From contig JANFNE010000057.1 of NCBI GenBank assembly GCA_024867545.1, forward strand, positions 124,001 through 188,000: a stretch of DNA of 64,000 bases. Reading direction: 5' to 3'. A program made the translations under genes and the position numbers. Below are positions 40,927 through 49,831 of this stretch, piece after piece (position 1 is the stretch's first letter; every line of letters starts with the position of its first letter). Under the pieces are notes generated by a model, which was given only the letters and a program-made list of their open reading frames with translations, was not told the origin of the DNA and did no database searches. Source of the stretch: Phytopythium helicoides (lineage: Eukaryota > Oomycota > Peronosporomycetes > Pythiales > Pythiaceae).

Positions 40927-43900
40927 ATGCAGAGAGGAGAGAAGACCCCTCAGACGGCTTCAAGCGCACGGTATCGGAAAGAATCCGCCTCGGACCAACA
41001 CATACCCGAAGAGCGCCACGCCCAGACTCGAATACCACGAGAAGATGACAGCGGCATTCTAGAGCCGCCAGGGGCAGCTCAGGTGGATGAAGCAGTGGTC
41101 CAGACAGTCCATCGGAAACGTACGTGTTGCTGTGGCGAACCAAGCTCTTGACCTGCTTTTCACAACTTCACTATTGCAGGTCCCCGAACAGAGCAAAACG
41201 CACCACCCCAACAGTCACATACTCTGCCACCGTCGGCTTCAAGTCACGCAGGATATGACTGCCAAGAGCATCGCCGCAACCTGGCACCCTCGGTCGCTCG
41301 GTACCCGAACGAAGCTCTGGCAACAGTGAAGCGGACGAGTTCCGAATACGACTGGTGCGGTGGGCACACATGTCGCGTCATGTTTTTCAGGAGTCAGAGC
41401 GTGCGCGTGCGCAGGTGGCTGTGGAGCGCGAGAGGCTTTTAGCGCCTTCGACGAGAAGCCAATTCGATATTGCATCAAAAGAAGGTTGCGCGCTTCGTTG
41501 CTCAGCAGCAATGCGCCGTGCTGTCGTCATCGCTTGCACTGTCGTCGAGCTTGCGGAAGAAGCGGCAAGGACTTGCGAAGATGGAACGCGTTGAGGCAGC
41601 TTATAATGCCTGTACGCCAACATTTGGAGTTACCAGCAATAGTATTGATAGCCATCGAAGAGTGATGCGGAAAAAGTGGCAAGCTGGCACTCCGGATGAA
41701 GGCACAATACTTGACACACAGCTTTCCGACCTAGTCAAGAAGATTAACCGCATTGGTAGACCTAGCAACGAACCATCAAAGATTGACACCAGCAAATCAA
41801 AGGTTAGCACCGATGATCCCACAGACCCAAGCACACCTCGGGATTCCGTCGCCGCCGACAATCCAGCTGTCGACACTACACATCAAGATACGGATGCGAT
41901 CATGGATGATGCCGAATTTGGAAACTGTGCTGAAGCAATGGATACGGATTATGACAATCGCCGAGATACCTTTCGCACGACTTGGGACATTCCAGGTTTG
42001 ACCCAGGACCTGAACCTCATTCAAGACTTTGCGGAGGAGAGCGGATGTGTCCTGCTCGGCTTTTTCGCGGGTGAGAGGCAGTACTTCTACCTCGAACCAC
42101 TCACAATTCAGCCCCTTTCTCCTAGCGAATGCGATGAATTGCGTCGCCGCTGGATCATGACGGACCATGACGTGCACATATTGGCAGAATTTGTCTCGCA
42201 GCATGCTGATGTTGGAAATCAGTTAGCGCAGCACACGCAAATACTGCAAACAGCCGTCAGTGATGCAATGACTGACGATGATCCAGCACAGACGCCGGAA
42301 CTGGCGGAGTCTGCGTTTCAGACCTCAATGCATCCAGCGTGGAGCGAGCTGCAGCGTCAACTTGCGCCGTTGCAAACTCTTGGTGTGGCGATTCATGCTC
42401 TCGGACGGCACTATCAAGCTACGAATACTCTGCCTCACCACGACTCATTCGTCTCTGGCTCGACTCCGTCGTCTTCGTGCGACTTGCTGACTCCAGATAC
42501 CTTCGAATCCGACTTGTTCAAGTATATCCTGCGTCCAATTCGATCGTCCGCGATCGAATCCAGCCTGTTCGACTCGCTACCGATCTCTCTAGTCCGGGAA
42601 TCGATCGAACACTGCCCCGAGCTGGTCAATCACGTGCTGCAGTGGAAGTGTGAGGATGACATTCCTGAGGATGCTCGAGCTGACTTACGACGTTTAAATG
42701 AGAGCGAAGGAGAGCACAAGTGGCTATCTCGAACAAAGTGCAACGCAGTTTAATGAGCACTTCAGGGCACTTCATCGAATCGTGGCGGCAATCTTGAGGG
42801 CAGTGGAAGCGAGTAGTTCTGCTTTGACGATCGTCGGACTCGTGAACGTGTTCAAGGCGGTGCTGGCGCGTATCATGGTAGTCAACACAAACCTGCAACT
42901 GCACAAATGGGCGACTCTATTCGCTGGTAGCAATTTCGAGTGGCTGGACCCTGACTATGATGAATCTGCTGACGATACCGATGAAGACCGATCGTACGAC
43001 AAATTCACCTGCCTCCAAGACGCTCTGTATGTGTGGCACAAAGCTAAAGTTTTGTACTCGAGTAAAGACCTCGAGTACTTCAACTCTAGCGAGGGTCGTG
43101 ATGCGAGTGAAGTTGACAATGGGGTCGATACGCCTGATGACTCTCACCCTAACGAGGCCCAGCGAGCTCTTGACGCTTTGAAGCGCTTGACACCTGCGAC
43201 GTTGTTTGAAGACGTTCGTTATGCTTTCGTCCAAAGCACCGATGATTTTAAAAGGTTCCTATTGACACCTCAGAAGCTGAACAAGGCAAGAAAGCAATTG
43301 GGTGAGTCACTATCCACAATGCGAACTCTTATGGGGGAATTGGGTCGCGCAGCGCCGTGGCGCACGCACGTGAGGCAATCCAATGAGCTCAAGCGTGAGC
43401 TCACCAAACAAACTTCGATCGAAAAGAAGCTGGTGTTAAATCAGTGGGCACGTTTCTTGGACAAGTACCCTGATCAAAAGTCCGCAATTGACTCAGCCCT
43501 TCCAGTAGCATCGGAAAGCTCAGAGAGCGAGCAATCTGCAGCAACCCCAGCCCCCGCGATGCGACGTCACCACCTGAATGTGCAGGCGAAAATATATCAA
43601 CAAACACTGCAACTGACTCAAACCCTGATACCACCAGCGCAACACGGTTCGACGCAAGAGATCCACCAAATGTCACGGAGATGAAGACTTTGCGACAAGA
43701 GATTGAAGAGGCTAAGGAACTGTTGCTCAAGAACGTTGGTGCGACTGGTGAACCTGGTGGATCAACGCTTTCGATCGACCAGCAGGCTCTCGTTGACGAG
43801 TGCCATTCACTAACTGTTGCCTGCGTTGAAGCGTTGACTAAGTTTTTGGGTGATAACGAATCCATCGTACCAGCAAAAACACCAACCCGAGGAGGCGCTC

Positions 43901-44445
43901 GAAATTCACCTCGAAATCGCATACCATCGATCATCAAGGCGACTGGAGCCGATGGGTCGAAGCGCTCTGATCGGAAGCGGAAGGTGCTGGCAGTTGACCA
44001 GGTATCTCAACAGCGCAAACGAAAAGGTTTAGAGACTGAGAAAAAACGTCGGAAAGGTAGTGCTGTTGAAGGTGGTGCGCCAGCACCACCGAAACGTACG
44101 AAGACTCGCGGGCGTTCTGCGTCGACAGGTTCGCATGCCGAGGCACTGCGCCACTTCGCGGGTCCGGCGGCCCCGATTGTCGACTTTTCGTCGCTGTTTC
44201 CTGCCCGACCAGCGAGCTCGTCGACATCGTCTTCCTCAACGTCTCGTGGATCTGGACCAGTGCCTTTGCGCATGGGTTGTTCTGGATGCCGCGATGCTCG
44301 TCGGCGTTGCACAGGTTGCTCTGGGTGCTGCATCCATTGTGTTTGCGTGAGTTGCGGCTGTCGCATGTGTGGGTCGGCTCGCATGGCAGCGGTTCAAAAC
44401 ACATTAGCGGGAATGGTGCTGCAAGTGGAGAAGAGCAAGGGTGCA
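40927..44445 (+). CDS. Large unrecognised nuclear protein with Cys-rich C-terminus
   Basis: I do not recognise this protein, roughly 1,100 aa. A probable first exon runs from ATG 40,927 to 41,119, with a 60-bp GT-AG intron (41,120-41,179). The coding track then changes frame near 41,250-41,325, 41,470, 42,715 and 43,555, each by one base and mostly in homopolymers. Clear coding stretches include EADEFRIRLVRWAHMSRHVF, an acidic region, ESGCVLLGFFAGERQYFYLE, and helical segments such as RALHRIVAAILRAVEASS. Two basic clusters follow (KRSDRKRKVLA, QQRKRKGLETEKKRRKG), likely nuclear signals. At about 44,275-44,370 there is a Cys-rich module, CSGCRDARRRCTGCSGCC and on, with about 13 Cys in 35 residues. 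The 3' end is uncertain: the frame stays open into the DnaJ gene. Confidence 0.5.
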
Positions 44446-44446
44446 G

Positions 44447-45319
44447 ATGGGTCAGCAGCTCAACGACAGCATGCTGTGGGATGTTGTTCTCGTGTCAACG
44501 TTGCTATCGCTGTACTATTCATTGCGGTTGCTCAGCTACCGGCCCAAACCCCGAACACAACAGCTCAGCTAGATCTGTACCTACCTAACTCTGCTTCGAC
44601 TGGGTACTCCACCGTCAACGGAGTTCCGCGACGAGAGCGCCGGTTTCCCATTCGGGCTTCTGGCATGCGCCGCCGCAGTGCGTCTATGGCGGAACCCGAT
44701 ACCTCCACTGCTGAAGACGAGTTCATTGGTGGTGTGAATTTGGCAGATTTCAGTACTGGTGGTCGCCATTTGCCCGAAGACCGACCGGAGCACGAGGGCC
44801 GCTTCCCACGTTTGACTACACTATCGAAGGAGCGTTCGCGGCAGGCTGCAGACGCTGCTGCTGCGTCTATGGGAAACGGAGATCCCTCATTCGATCCAAA
44901 CAGCTTTGGCGGACCTCAGGCGCGCACTTGGCGACCAGCGCCTTCTGACAAACACGCCCAAGAAGACCTTTTCCGTGCGGCTCGTGTGCGCATGAAGTTG
45001 CACCGAGCGTTCATCAAGTCAGGCATTGGCCAAAGCAGGAGGTACTGCATTTTTGGACGGTGAGTCGCTCTGGCAACCAGAGCGTATTCAGCTCATGTGG
45101 GCTCGCCGCGACTTCCACGGTGTGCTTGGCGTTCCACGGGACGCTACCACACAACAGATCAAGCGGCAATACCGCAAGCTCGCGCTCAAGCTGCACCCAG
45201 ACAAAGCTGTGGATGCATCGGCTGCTCCGAAGACAGATGCCCGTGTGGACGCGTTTGTAGTCGCGACCCACTCATACAAGATCTTGCTTGGCGAGCCTGG
45301 CGCGACGAATGTCTTGTAG
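44447..45319 (+). CDS. Membrane-anchored DnaJ-domain protein, frame breaks
   Basis: The proposed start [20 protein letters not shown] opens with one transmembrane helix ([19 protein letters not shown]). A basic, disordered middle ([20 protein letters not shown]) and a helical segment ([19 protein letters not shown]) follow. A C-terminal J domain holds [19 protein letters not shown] and the HPD motif in LKLHPDK. J domains stimulate Hsp70 ATPase, so this is a membrane co-chaperone; the compartment is unknown. Frame breaks occur near 44,570 and 45,035. Fusion to the upstream Cys-rich protein is possible, since one frame runs through both. The J domain is about 60 residues and appears complete through helix III. 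Confidence 0.6.
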
Positions 45320-45445
45320 ATTCTGCCTAAATATACAGAACGATTTGGAGAGAAGAGAAAGCAGCATAACGGCTGCGGCTCTTGCCAGCGTCGGGTGGGA
45401 TCTGCATTTCGAGTGCAAAGGGTTTAGCTGTCTTGACGACAAGAC

Positions 45446-45844
45446 ATGGACGTGAATCGCATCTTTTCAGCCGAGCAGATCGCGGTTCCGCCGGCACTCC
45501 CACAAGTGCTCAAAGACTGGACCAAGGCTGTGATTCGTGAGAACCCGACGGACTTGCTGGCTTTTTCGCATCGGTGGTTTGACGACAAGACTCGGCTCGA
45601 GTCTCGACGACGTGCTGCCGAGCACCAAGTGCGCCGCATGAAGCAGCTGTTTGAGGCGTATGATGTTGATGGACAAGGTCGCATGGAAGCAAAGCAGCTC
45701 GGTCGATTCCTATGTGTCGACCTGGCACTCGAAGGGTTTGAGGAGGGAACTGCAGAGCTGGACGATCTCATGATGGAGCTCGACCCAGACAATACTGGCT
45801 TCATCGAGTTGCACGACATTATCCAGTGGCACCAGCACCGGTGA
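45446..45844 (+). CDS. RIIa dimerisation plus EF-hand protein
   Basis: 132 aa. Residues about 15-45 (PPALPQVLKDWTKAVIRENP ... LLAFSHRWF) match the RII-alpha dimerisation/docking fold found in radial-spoke, ROPN1-like and other ciliary proteins. Two EF-hand loops follow: DVDGQGRMEAKQ, which lacks the acidic residue at position 12 and may not bind calcium, and DPDNTGFIELHD, which is canonical. This architecture suggests a calcium-responsive flagellar or AKAP-docked protein, consistent with zoospore-forming oomycetes. Intact single exon; ATG at 45,446 is the only good start. Confidence 0.8.
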   Translation: MDVNRIFSAEQIAVPPALPQVLKDWTKAVIRENPTDLLAFSHRWFDDKTRLESRRRAAEHQVRRMKQLFEAYDVDGQGRMEAKQLGRFLCVDLALEGFEEGTAELDDLMMELDPDNTGFIELHDIIQWHQHR

Positions 45845-46179
45845 AGGAATGGGACAAAAGTGTAAGTAGAGATGCAGAGACTGAGAGCGGTAGGTAGGCG
45901 CGTGTAAACACAGCCAGCTTGAAAGTGAACTGCGTGCTGTGCGTCTGCGTCGATGGAGAAGAGGTAGGCTTTTAGGACAAACTTGCAGGAGGAGAAAGAC
46001 AACGAGAAGTCGACTCGGGAGGCTTCTCTAGTTGCGCGAACCGACCGACTCGCCATCCAAACACATCCACCTGCTTTACTGAACTGCGTGCTCTGCCCCC
46101 CGAAACTTCCTCCGCTTCTTCGTCTTCTACGCTGCCTGTGTTGCCTGCCTGCTGCTGGACCTGCTTCCTACCTACTTGT
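45845..46179. other. Convergent 3' intergene
   Basis: 335 bp between the EF-hand gene (+) and STRAP (-). No gene recognised. Confidence 0.5.
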
Positions 46180-47220
46180 TTAGGCGGTGACGTCCGAGAC
46201 CGAGGCGGCGGCTGCCGAGTTGGAGTCGTTCTGCCAGATGCGAATGGTGCCGTCCTCCGAGCCTGTCGCGAATGATTCGCCCGTGGGCGAGTAGCGCAGA
46301 CAGCGCACGGGTCCGTGGTGGCCCTTGTGGGTCTCGAGCAGTTCGCCCGACTGGTAGTGGAAGACGCGCACCCACGTGTCAGATCCGCCGGCGATGAACT
46401 TGTCCTCCGTCGGGTGCAGCGACGCACCGCCCTCCTCTGCGAAGGACACTGGCATGGGGAATGCGCGCAGCAGCGCAAAGTCGTTTGCCACGTCGTAGAA
46501 GTAGACCGTCTTTCCTGCGGCGATGGTGAGCACCTGTCCGTTGCGCGAGGCCTCCATGTCCATGATGCCCGCGTCGACCTTGAACTCCTTGATCTTGCTG
46601 CCTGTGTCGAGGTGCCAGACGCAGACCGTGCCGTCTACCTCGCCCGTGGCGCAGCGTCGGTCGTCGAGCACCACGACCTTGCGGATCTGCTCCTTGGTGA
46701 TCATCTGGATGCGCGCGGGTGGCGGCGGCGGCAGCACGATGCCCGTGCGTCCCTCTGCGCGGTACTGCGCGAGCTGCTCCTTGATGTGGAGCACGTCGAA
46801 GACGCGCAGCAGCTTCTCGTGTCCGGCCGTGAGCAGCCGCGTGCCGTCCTTGGAGAACTCGACCGACTTGACCACATGCTTGTGCTCGTAGGTGGCGACC
46901 GCGTCGCCCGTGACGGCGTCCCACAGCTTGACAGAAAAGTCCGCCGAGCCCGTGGCGGCAAAGGCTCCATCTGCGTCGAGCTTGGCGCTCCACACGGCGC
47001 CCTTGTGGCCCTCGAAGGTGCCGATCCAGTCGCCTGAGTCGCCGCGTCGCAGCATCGGCTGCTTGTCGTGGCACGCCGAGATGAGGAAGCAGCAGCCCTC
47101 GCTGGCCACGCGCGGGCTGTAGTGCACCTCCGCAAGCGGCCGCGAGTGGCCCGGGCACACGATCGGGATCTGCCGCAGCAGCGCGCGCGCCTCGGCCGAC
47201 GGAGACGCCGGCGCCTCCAT
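46180..47220 (-). CDS. STRAP: STRAP/unrip-like WD40 protein
   Basis: 346-aa WD40 beta-propeller of the STRAP family, which works with the SMN complex and Gemins in snRNP assembly and with TGF-beta receptors in animals. The diagnostic N-terminal block is present: CPGHSRPLAEVHYSP, FLISACHDKQPMLRRGDSGD, WIGTFEGHKGAVWSAKLD. Further repeats include SADFSVKLWDAVTGDAVATY, EKLLRVFDV, GEVDGTVCVWHLDTG, GSDTWVRVFHYQSGELLE and the last blade SFATGSEDGTIRIWQ. It is intact and intronless, divergent from the MVD gene over 312 bp. Confidence 0.9.
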   Translation of the reverse strand: MEAPASPSAEARALLRQIPIVCPGHSRPLAEVHYSPRVASEGCCFLISACHDKQPMLRRGDSGDWIGTFEGHKGAVWSAKLDADGAFAATGSADFSVKLWDAVTGDAVATYEHKHVVKSVEFSKDGTRLLTAGHEKLLRVFDVLHIKEQLAQYRAEGRTGIVLPPPPPARIQMITKEQIRKVVVLDDRRCATGEVDGTVCVWHLDTGSKIKEFKVDAGIMDMEASRNGQVLTIAAGKTVYFYDVANDFALLRAFPMPVSFAEEGGASLHPTEDKFIAGGSDTWVRVFHYQSGELLETHKGHHGPVRCLRYSPTGESFATGSEDGTIRIWQNDSNSAAAASVSDVTA

Positions 47221-47532
47221 CTCGAGCCAGCTAGGTCCCTTCTTCCGACCGGGAGGATCTCAAACCGGGTCGTGCGGGGGTCACCCGCCTTTCATTATAT
47301 CACTGGAAAAAGGCGTCAAGAATGGATTATATACGCTTTATGTACTTTTAATATATAGAAAATAGACACAGATGTGCGTCCATGCGTGTTATACTAAAAC
47401 ACGCAAAGCGGCTGCGAGGATCTACATTTCCCCGCAATCTATGCTCGCATGTCAGCTATATTACTGTTATAACACGAGACGAGAGGGATATCCTACAGAA
47501 GTGGGCTGTCTACGCTGCCATTCCCGAGGCGA
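47221..47532. promoter_or_regulatory. STRAP/MVD divergent promoter region
   Basis: 312-bp gap between divergent starts, AT-rich from about 47,280 to 47,480. No gene. Confidence 0.45.
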
Positions 47533-48902
47533 ATGGAGGAGGACATGCAGGTCAAGGTGGCGACGGCGGCGGCGCCGACCAACATGGCGGTGGTCAAGTA
47601 CTGGGGCAAGGCGGACGCGCGGCTCAACACGCCGCTCAACTCGTCGGCCAGCGTCACGCTGCAGCGCGAGCTGCTGAGCGCGACCACGAGCGTCGCGGCC
47701 AGCAGCGGCTTCGGCGCCACGCGGCTGTGGCTCAACGGCCGCGAGGCGCCGCTCACCAAGCGCGCCGAGGCCGTGATCGCGGCCGTGCGCGCCATCGCGA
47801 CGGACGAGACGGCGGCCTCGCAGCATCTGCACATTGTGTCGGAGAACTCGTTCCCCACGGCGGCGGGGCTCGCGTCCTCGGCGGCGGGGCTCGCGTGTCT
47901 TGTGGCCGCGCTGGCGGAGCTCCTGGAGGCCAAGGAGCAGTTCCCGGGCCAGCTGTCGACCATCGCGCGCCAGGGGTCCGGCAGCGCGTGCAGGAGCCTG
48001 CATGGAGGCTTCGTGAGGTGGGAGAAGGGCGAGCAGGGGCTCGAGGACGGCAGCGACAGCAGAGCCGTGCAGATCGCGGACGAGCACCACTGGCCGGAGC
48101 TATGCGCTGTCGTGTGCGTCGTCAACGACAAGGAGAAGGAGACCAGCAGCACGGCCGGTATGCAGCACACCAAGGCCACGAGCGACCTGCTGCGCTTCCG
48201 CGTTGAGAGTGGTGAGGTGTTGGCGGTTGGAAGGTGGAGAGGCCGTGACTTGCTGACTTGAAGTGGCATGGTGCAGTGGTGCCGGAGAGACTGCGCGAGA
48301 TGGAGACGGCGTACTTGGCGAGGGACTTCCCCACCTTCGCGAAGCTGACCATGCAGGACAGCAACCAGTTCCACGCCACGTGCCTCGACACGTACCCTCC
48401 CATCTTCTACATGAACGACGTGTCCAAGCAGATCGTGCACGTCGTGCACCGGTACAACGACGCTGCTGGCCGCGTGCGTGCCGCGTACACATTCGACGCG
48501 GGTCCGAATGCCGTCATCTTCGTGGAGCGCGACAACCTGCAGGAGCTGATGTCGCTGCTGCTGCATTGCTTCCCGCCGGTCGCGCGTGGTGCGGACGCCA
48601 TCAAGACGCTGCTCCCGCTGAGCCGGCAGCCGGGTATTCCGTCAGCGCTCGCGTCTGGAAAGAAGCTCCCGCGTACAACTGGAGCCGTGCAGATGTATTA
48701 CGTGAGCACGGTCGGTGGCGGCGCAAAGGTCTTGCCACCCTCCGAGTCGCTCATTGATCCGGAGACAGGGTACCCACTCACGACCGAGACGGAGAGTAAG
48801 GGGTGGATGGCGCAGTGCACAACCAGCGGCCGCTGGCTCAAGCTCGCTGCAGTTGCAGGCGCAGTGTCGCTCGCAGCTATCTTGTCAACTCGAAGACGCT
48901 AG
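47533..48902 (+). CDS. MVD: Diphosphomevalonate decarboxylase
   Basis: 434-aa enzyme that converts mevalonate-5-diphosphate to isopentenyl diphosphate (ATP-dependent, GHMP kinase fold). Exon 1 is 47,533-48,211, intron 48,212-48,276 (65 bp, GT-AG, phase 1), exon 2 48,277-48,902. Signature segments are APTNMAVVKYWGKADARLN, the GHMP loop PTAAGLASSAAGLACL, GSGSACRSLHGGFV, TMQDSNQFHATCLDTYPP and FDAGPNAVIF. After the usual end the protein has an extra tail finishing WLKLAAVAGAVSLAAIL then STRRR, a hydrophobic stretch plus basic end that looks like a tail anchor; most MVDs lack this. It is convergent with the MEA1-like gene, 70 bp away. Confidence 0.92.
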
Positions 48903-48972
48903 AGACAACCAACACCACGAGAAGACGAACCAATAGACTACATTCGTAGCAGAGCTGACGAGCGACTCTCTC

Positions 48973-49410
48973 TCATTTCCCGAGCTGCTTCTGCACCAGC
49001 GCAACGAGCTGCTCGTCCGTCACGCGGCCGTCCGCTGCCCACGCCGGCGCCTGCAGCTTGAGCCCCTGCATGGCGCTCATGATAGCGCTGCGCTTGTCCG
49101 CCGGCAGCTTTTGTTCCTGTTTCTCACTCTTTTCGCTTCCTGCCAACTTCTCTTGCGTGTTTTCGTCTTCAGCGGCTTCGTCGTCGTCGCTGTCGGCCCC
49201 TCCGTGAGTCGGAGATGACGGCAGGAGGCTGTAGCCCGCTCCTTCGCCGTCGTCTTCCTCGCTCTCACTATCATCTGCTGCCTGGTTCTCACTCTCACCC
49301 TCTGGCGTTTTGTCTTCGGCTTCGGCTGGCGCTGGAGCAACGCGTGTCTGCGCTACGACAGCCGCGTACTCGGCGTCGAGCGCCGCAAGGAGCAGGTCTC
49401 CCGCCTCCAT
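48973..49410 (-). CDS. MEA1-like small acidic protein
   Basis: 145 aa from MEAGDLLLAALDAEYAAVV. It is Glu/Asp-rich in the middle, then GYSLLPSSP, and a C-terminal helix with SAMQGLKLQAPAWA and DEQLVALVQKQL. The GY-x-LLP motif, the M..L.L..PAWA motif and the short acidic architecture match the male-enhanced antigen 1 (MEA1) family of unknown molecular role. The frame opens 36 codons upstream, but that part looks non-coding. Family assignment is by motif memory and should be tested by profile search. Confidence 0.55.
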   Translation of the reverse strand: MEAGDLLLAALDAEYAAVVAQTRVAPAPAEAEDKTPEGESENQAADDSESEEDDGEGAGYSLLPSSPTHGGADSDDDEAAEDENTQEKLAGSEKSEKQEQKLPADKRSAIMSAMQGLKLQAPAWAADGRVTDEQLVALVQKQLGK

Positions 49411-49831
49411 CAGAGCTGCGGTACAAGCGCCTGGTGGCGAAATGCGAATGTGTGTGCCACACCAGGATTTGTGGGAAGAGTTTGGCTTGGATCGTCGTTT
49501 GGTGATCCTACCGTCCACGAATTCATGCTTGCCTGGCGGTTGGTTGTGGAAGTTGATAGTGTGGAGCTGCTTGGTGATTGATAGACGTGTTCAAGTAGCC
49601 AAAACACCGTCATGACTCCGCATTTCATGCCAATTCTCTGTGAATATACAGATAGAAGCTGGTTTCTCGACCTGACACGATTTACCTTTGCACTTCAAAT
49701 GTCGAATGGTAGTGCCTAATAAACACGAAACAAACGGCAAGGTAATGTAGGAATGCAAGTATTGCGTGACTTCTTCGTTGGGTTACTACTGTACATGAAG
49801 ATGCTCTTGGTGATGCGAAGAGAGATGGAGC
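49411..49831. other. Intergenic, no gene seen
   Basis: 421 bp between the MEA1-like gene and the 3' end of the coiled-coil gene. Short frames only. Confidence 0.5.
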
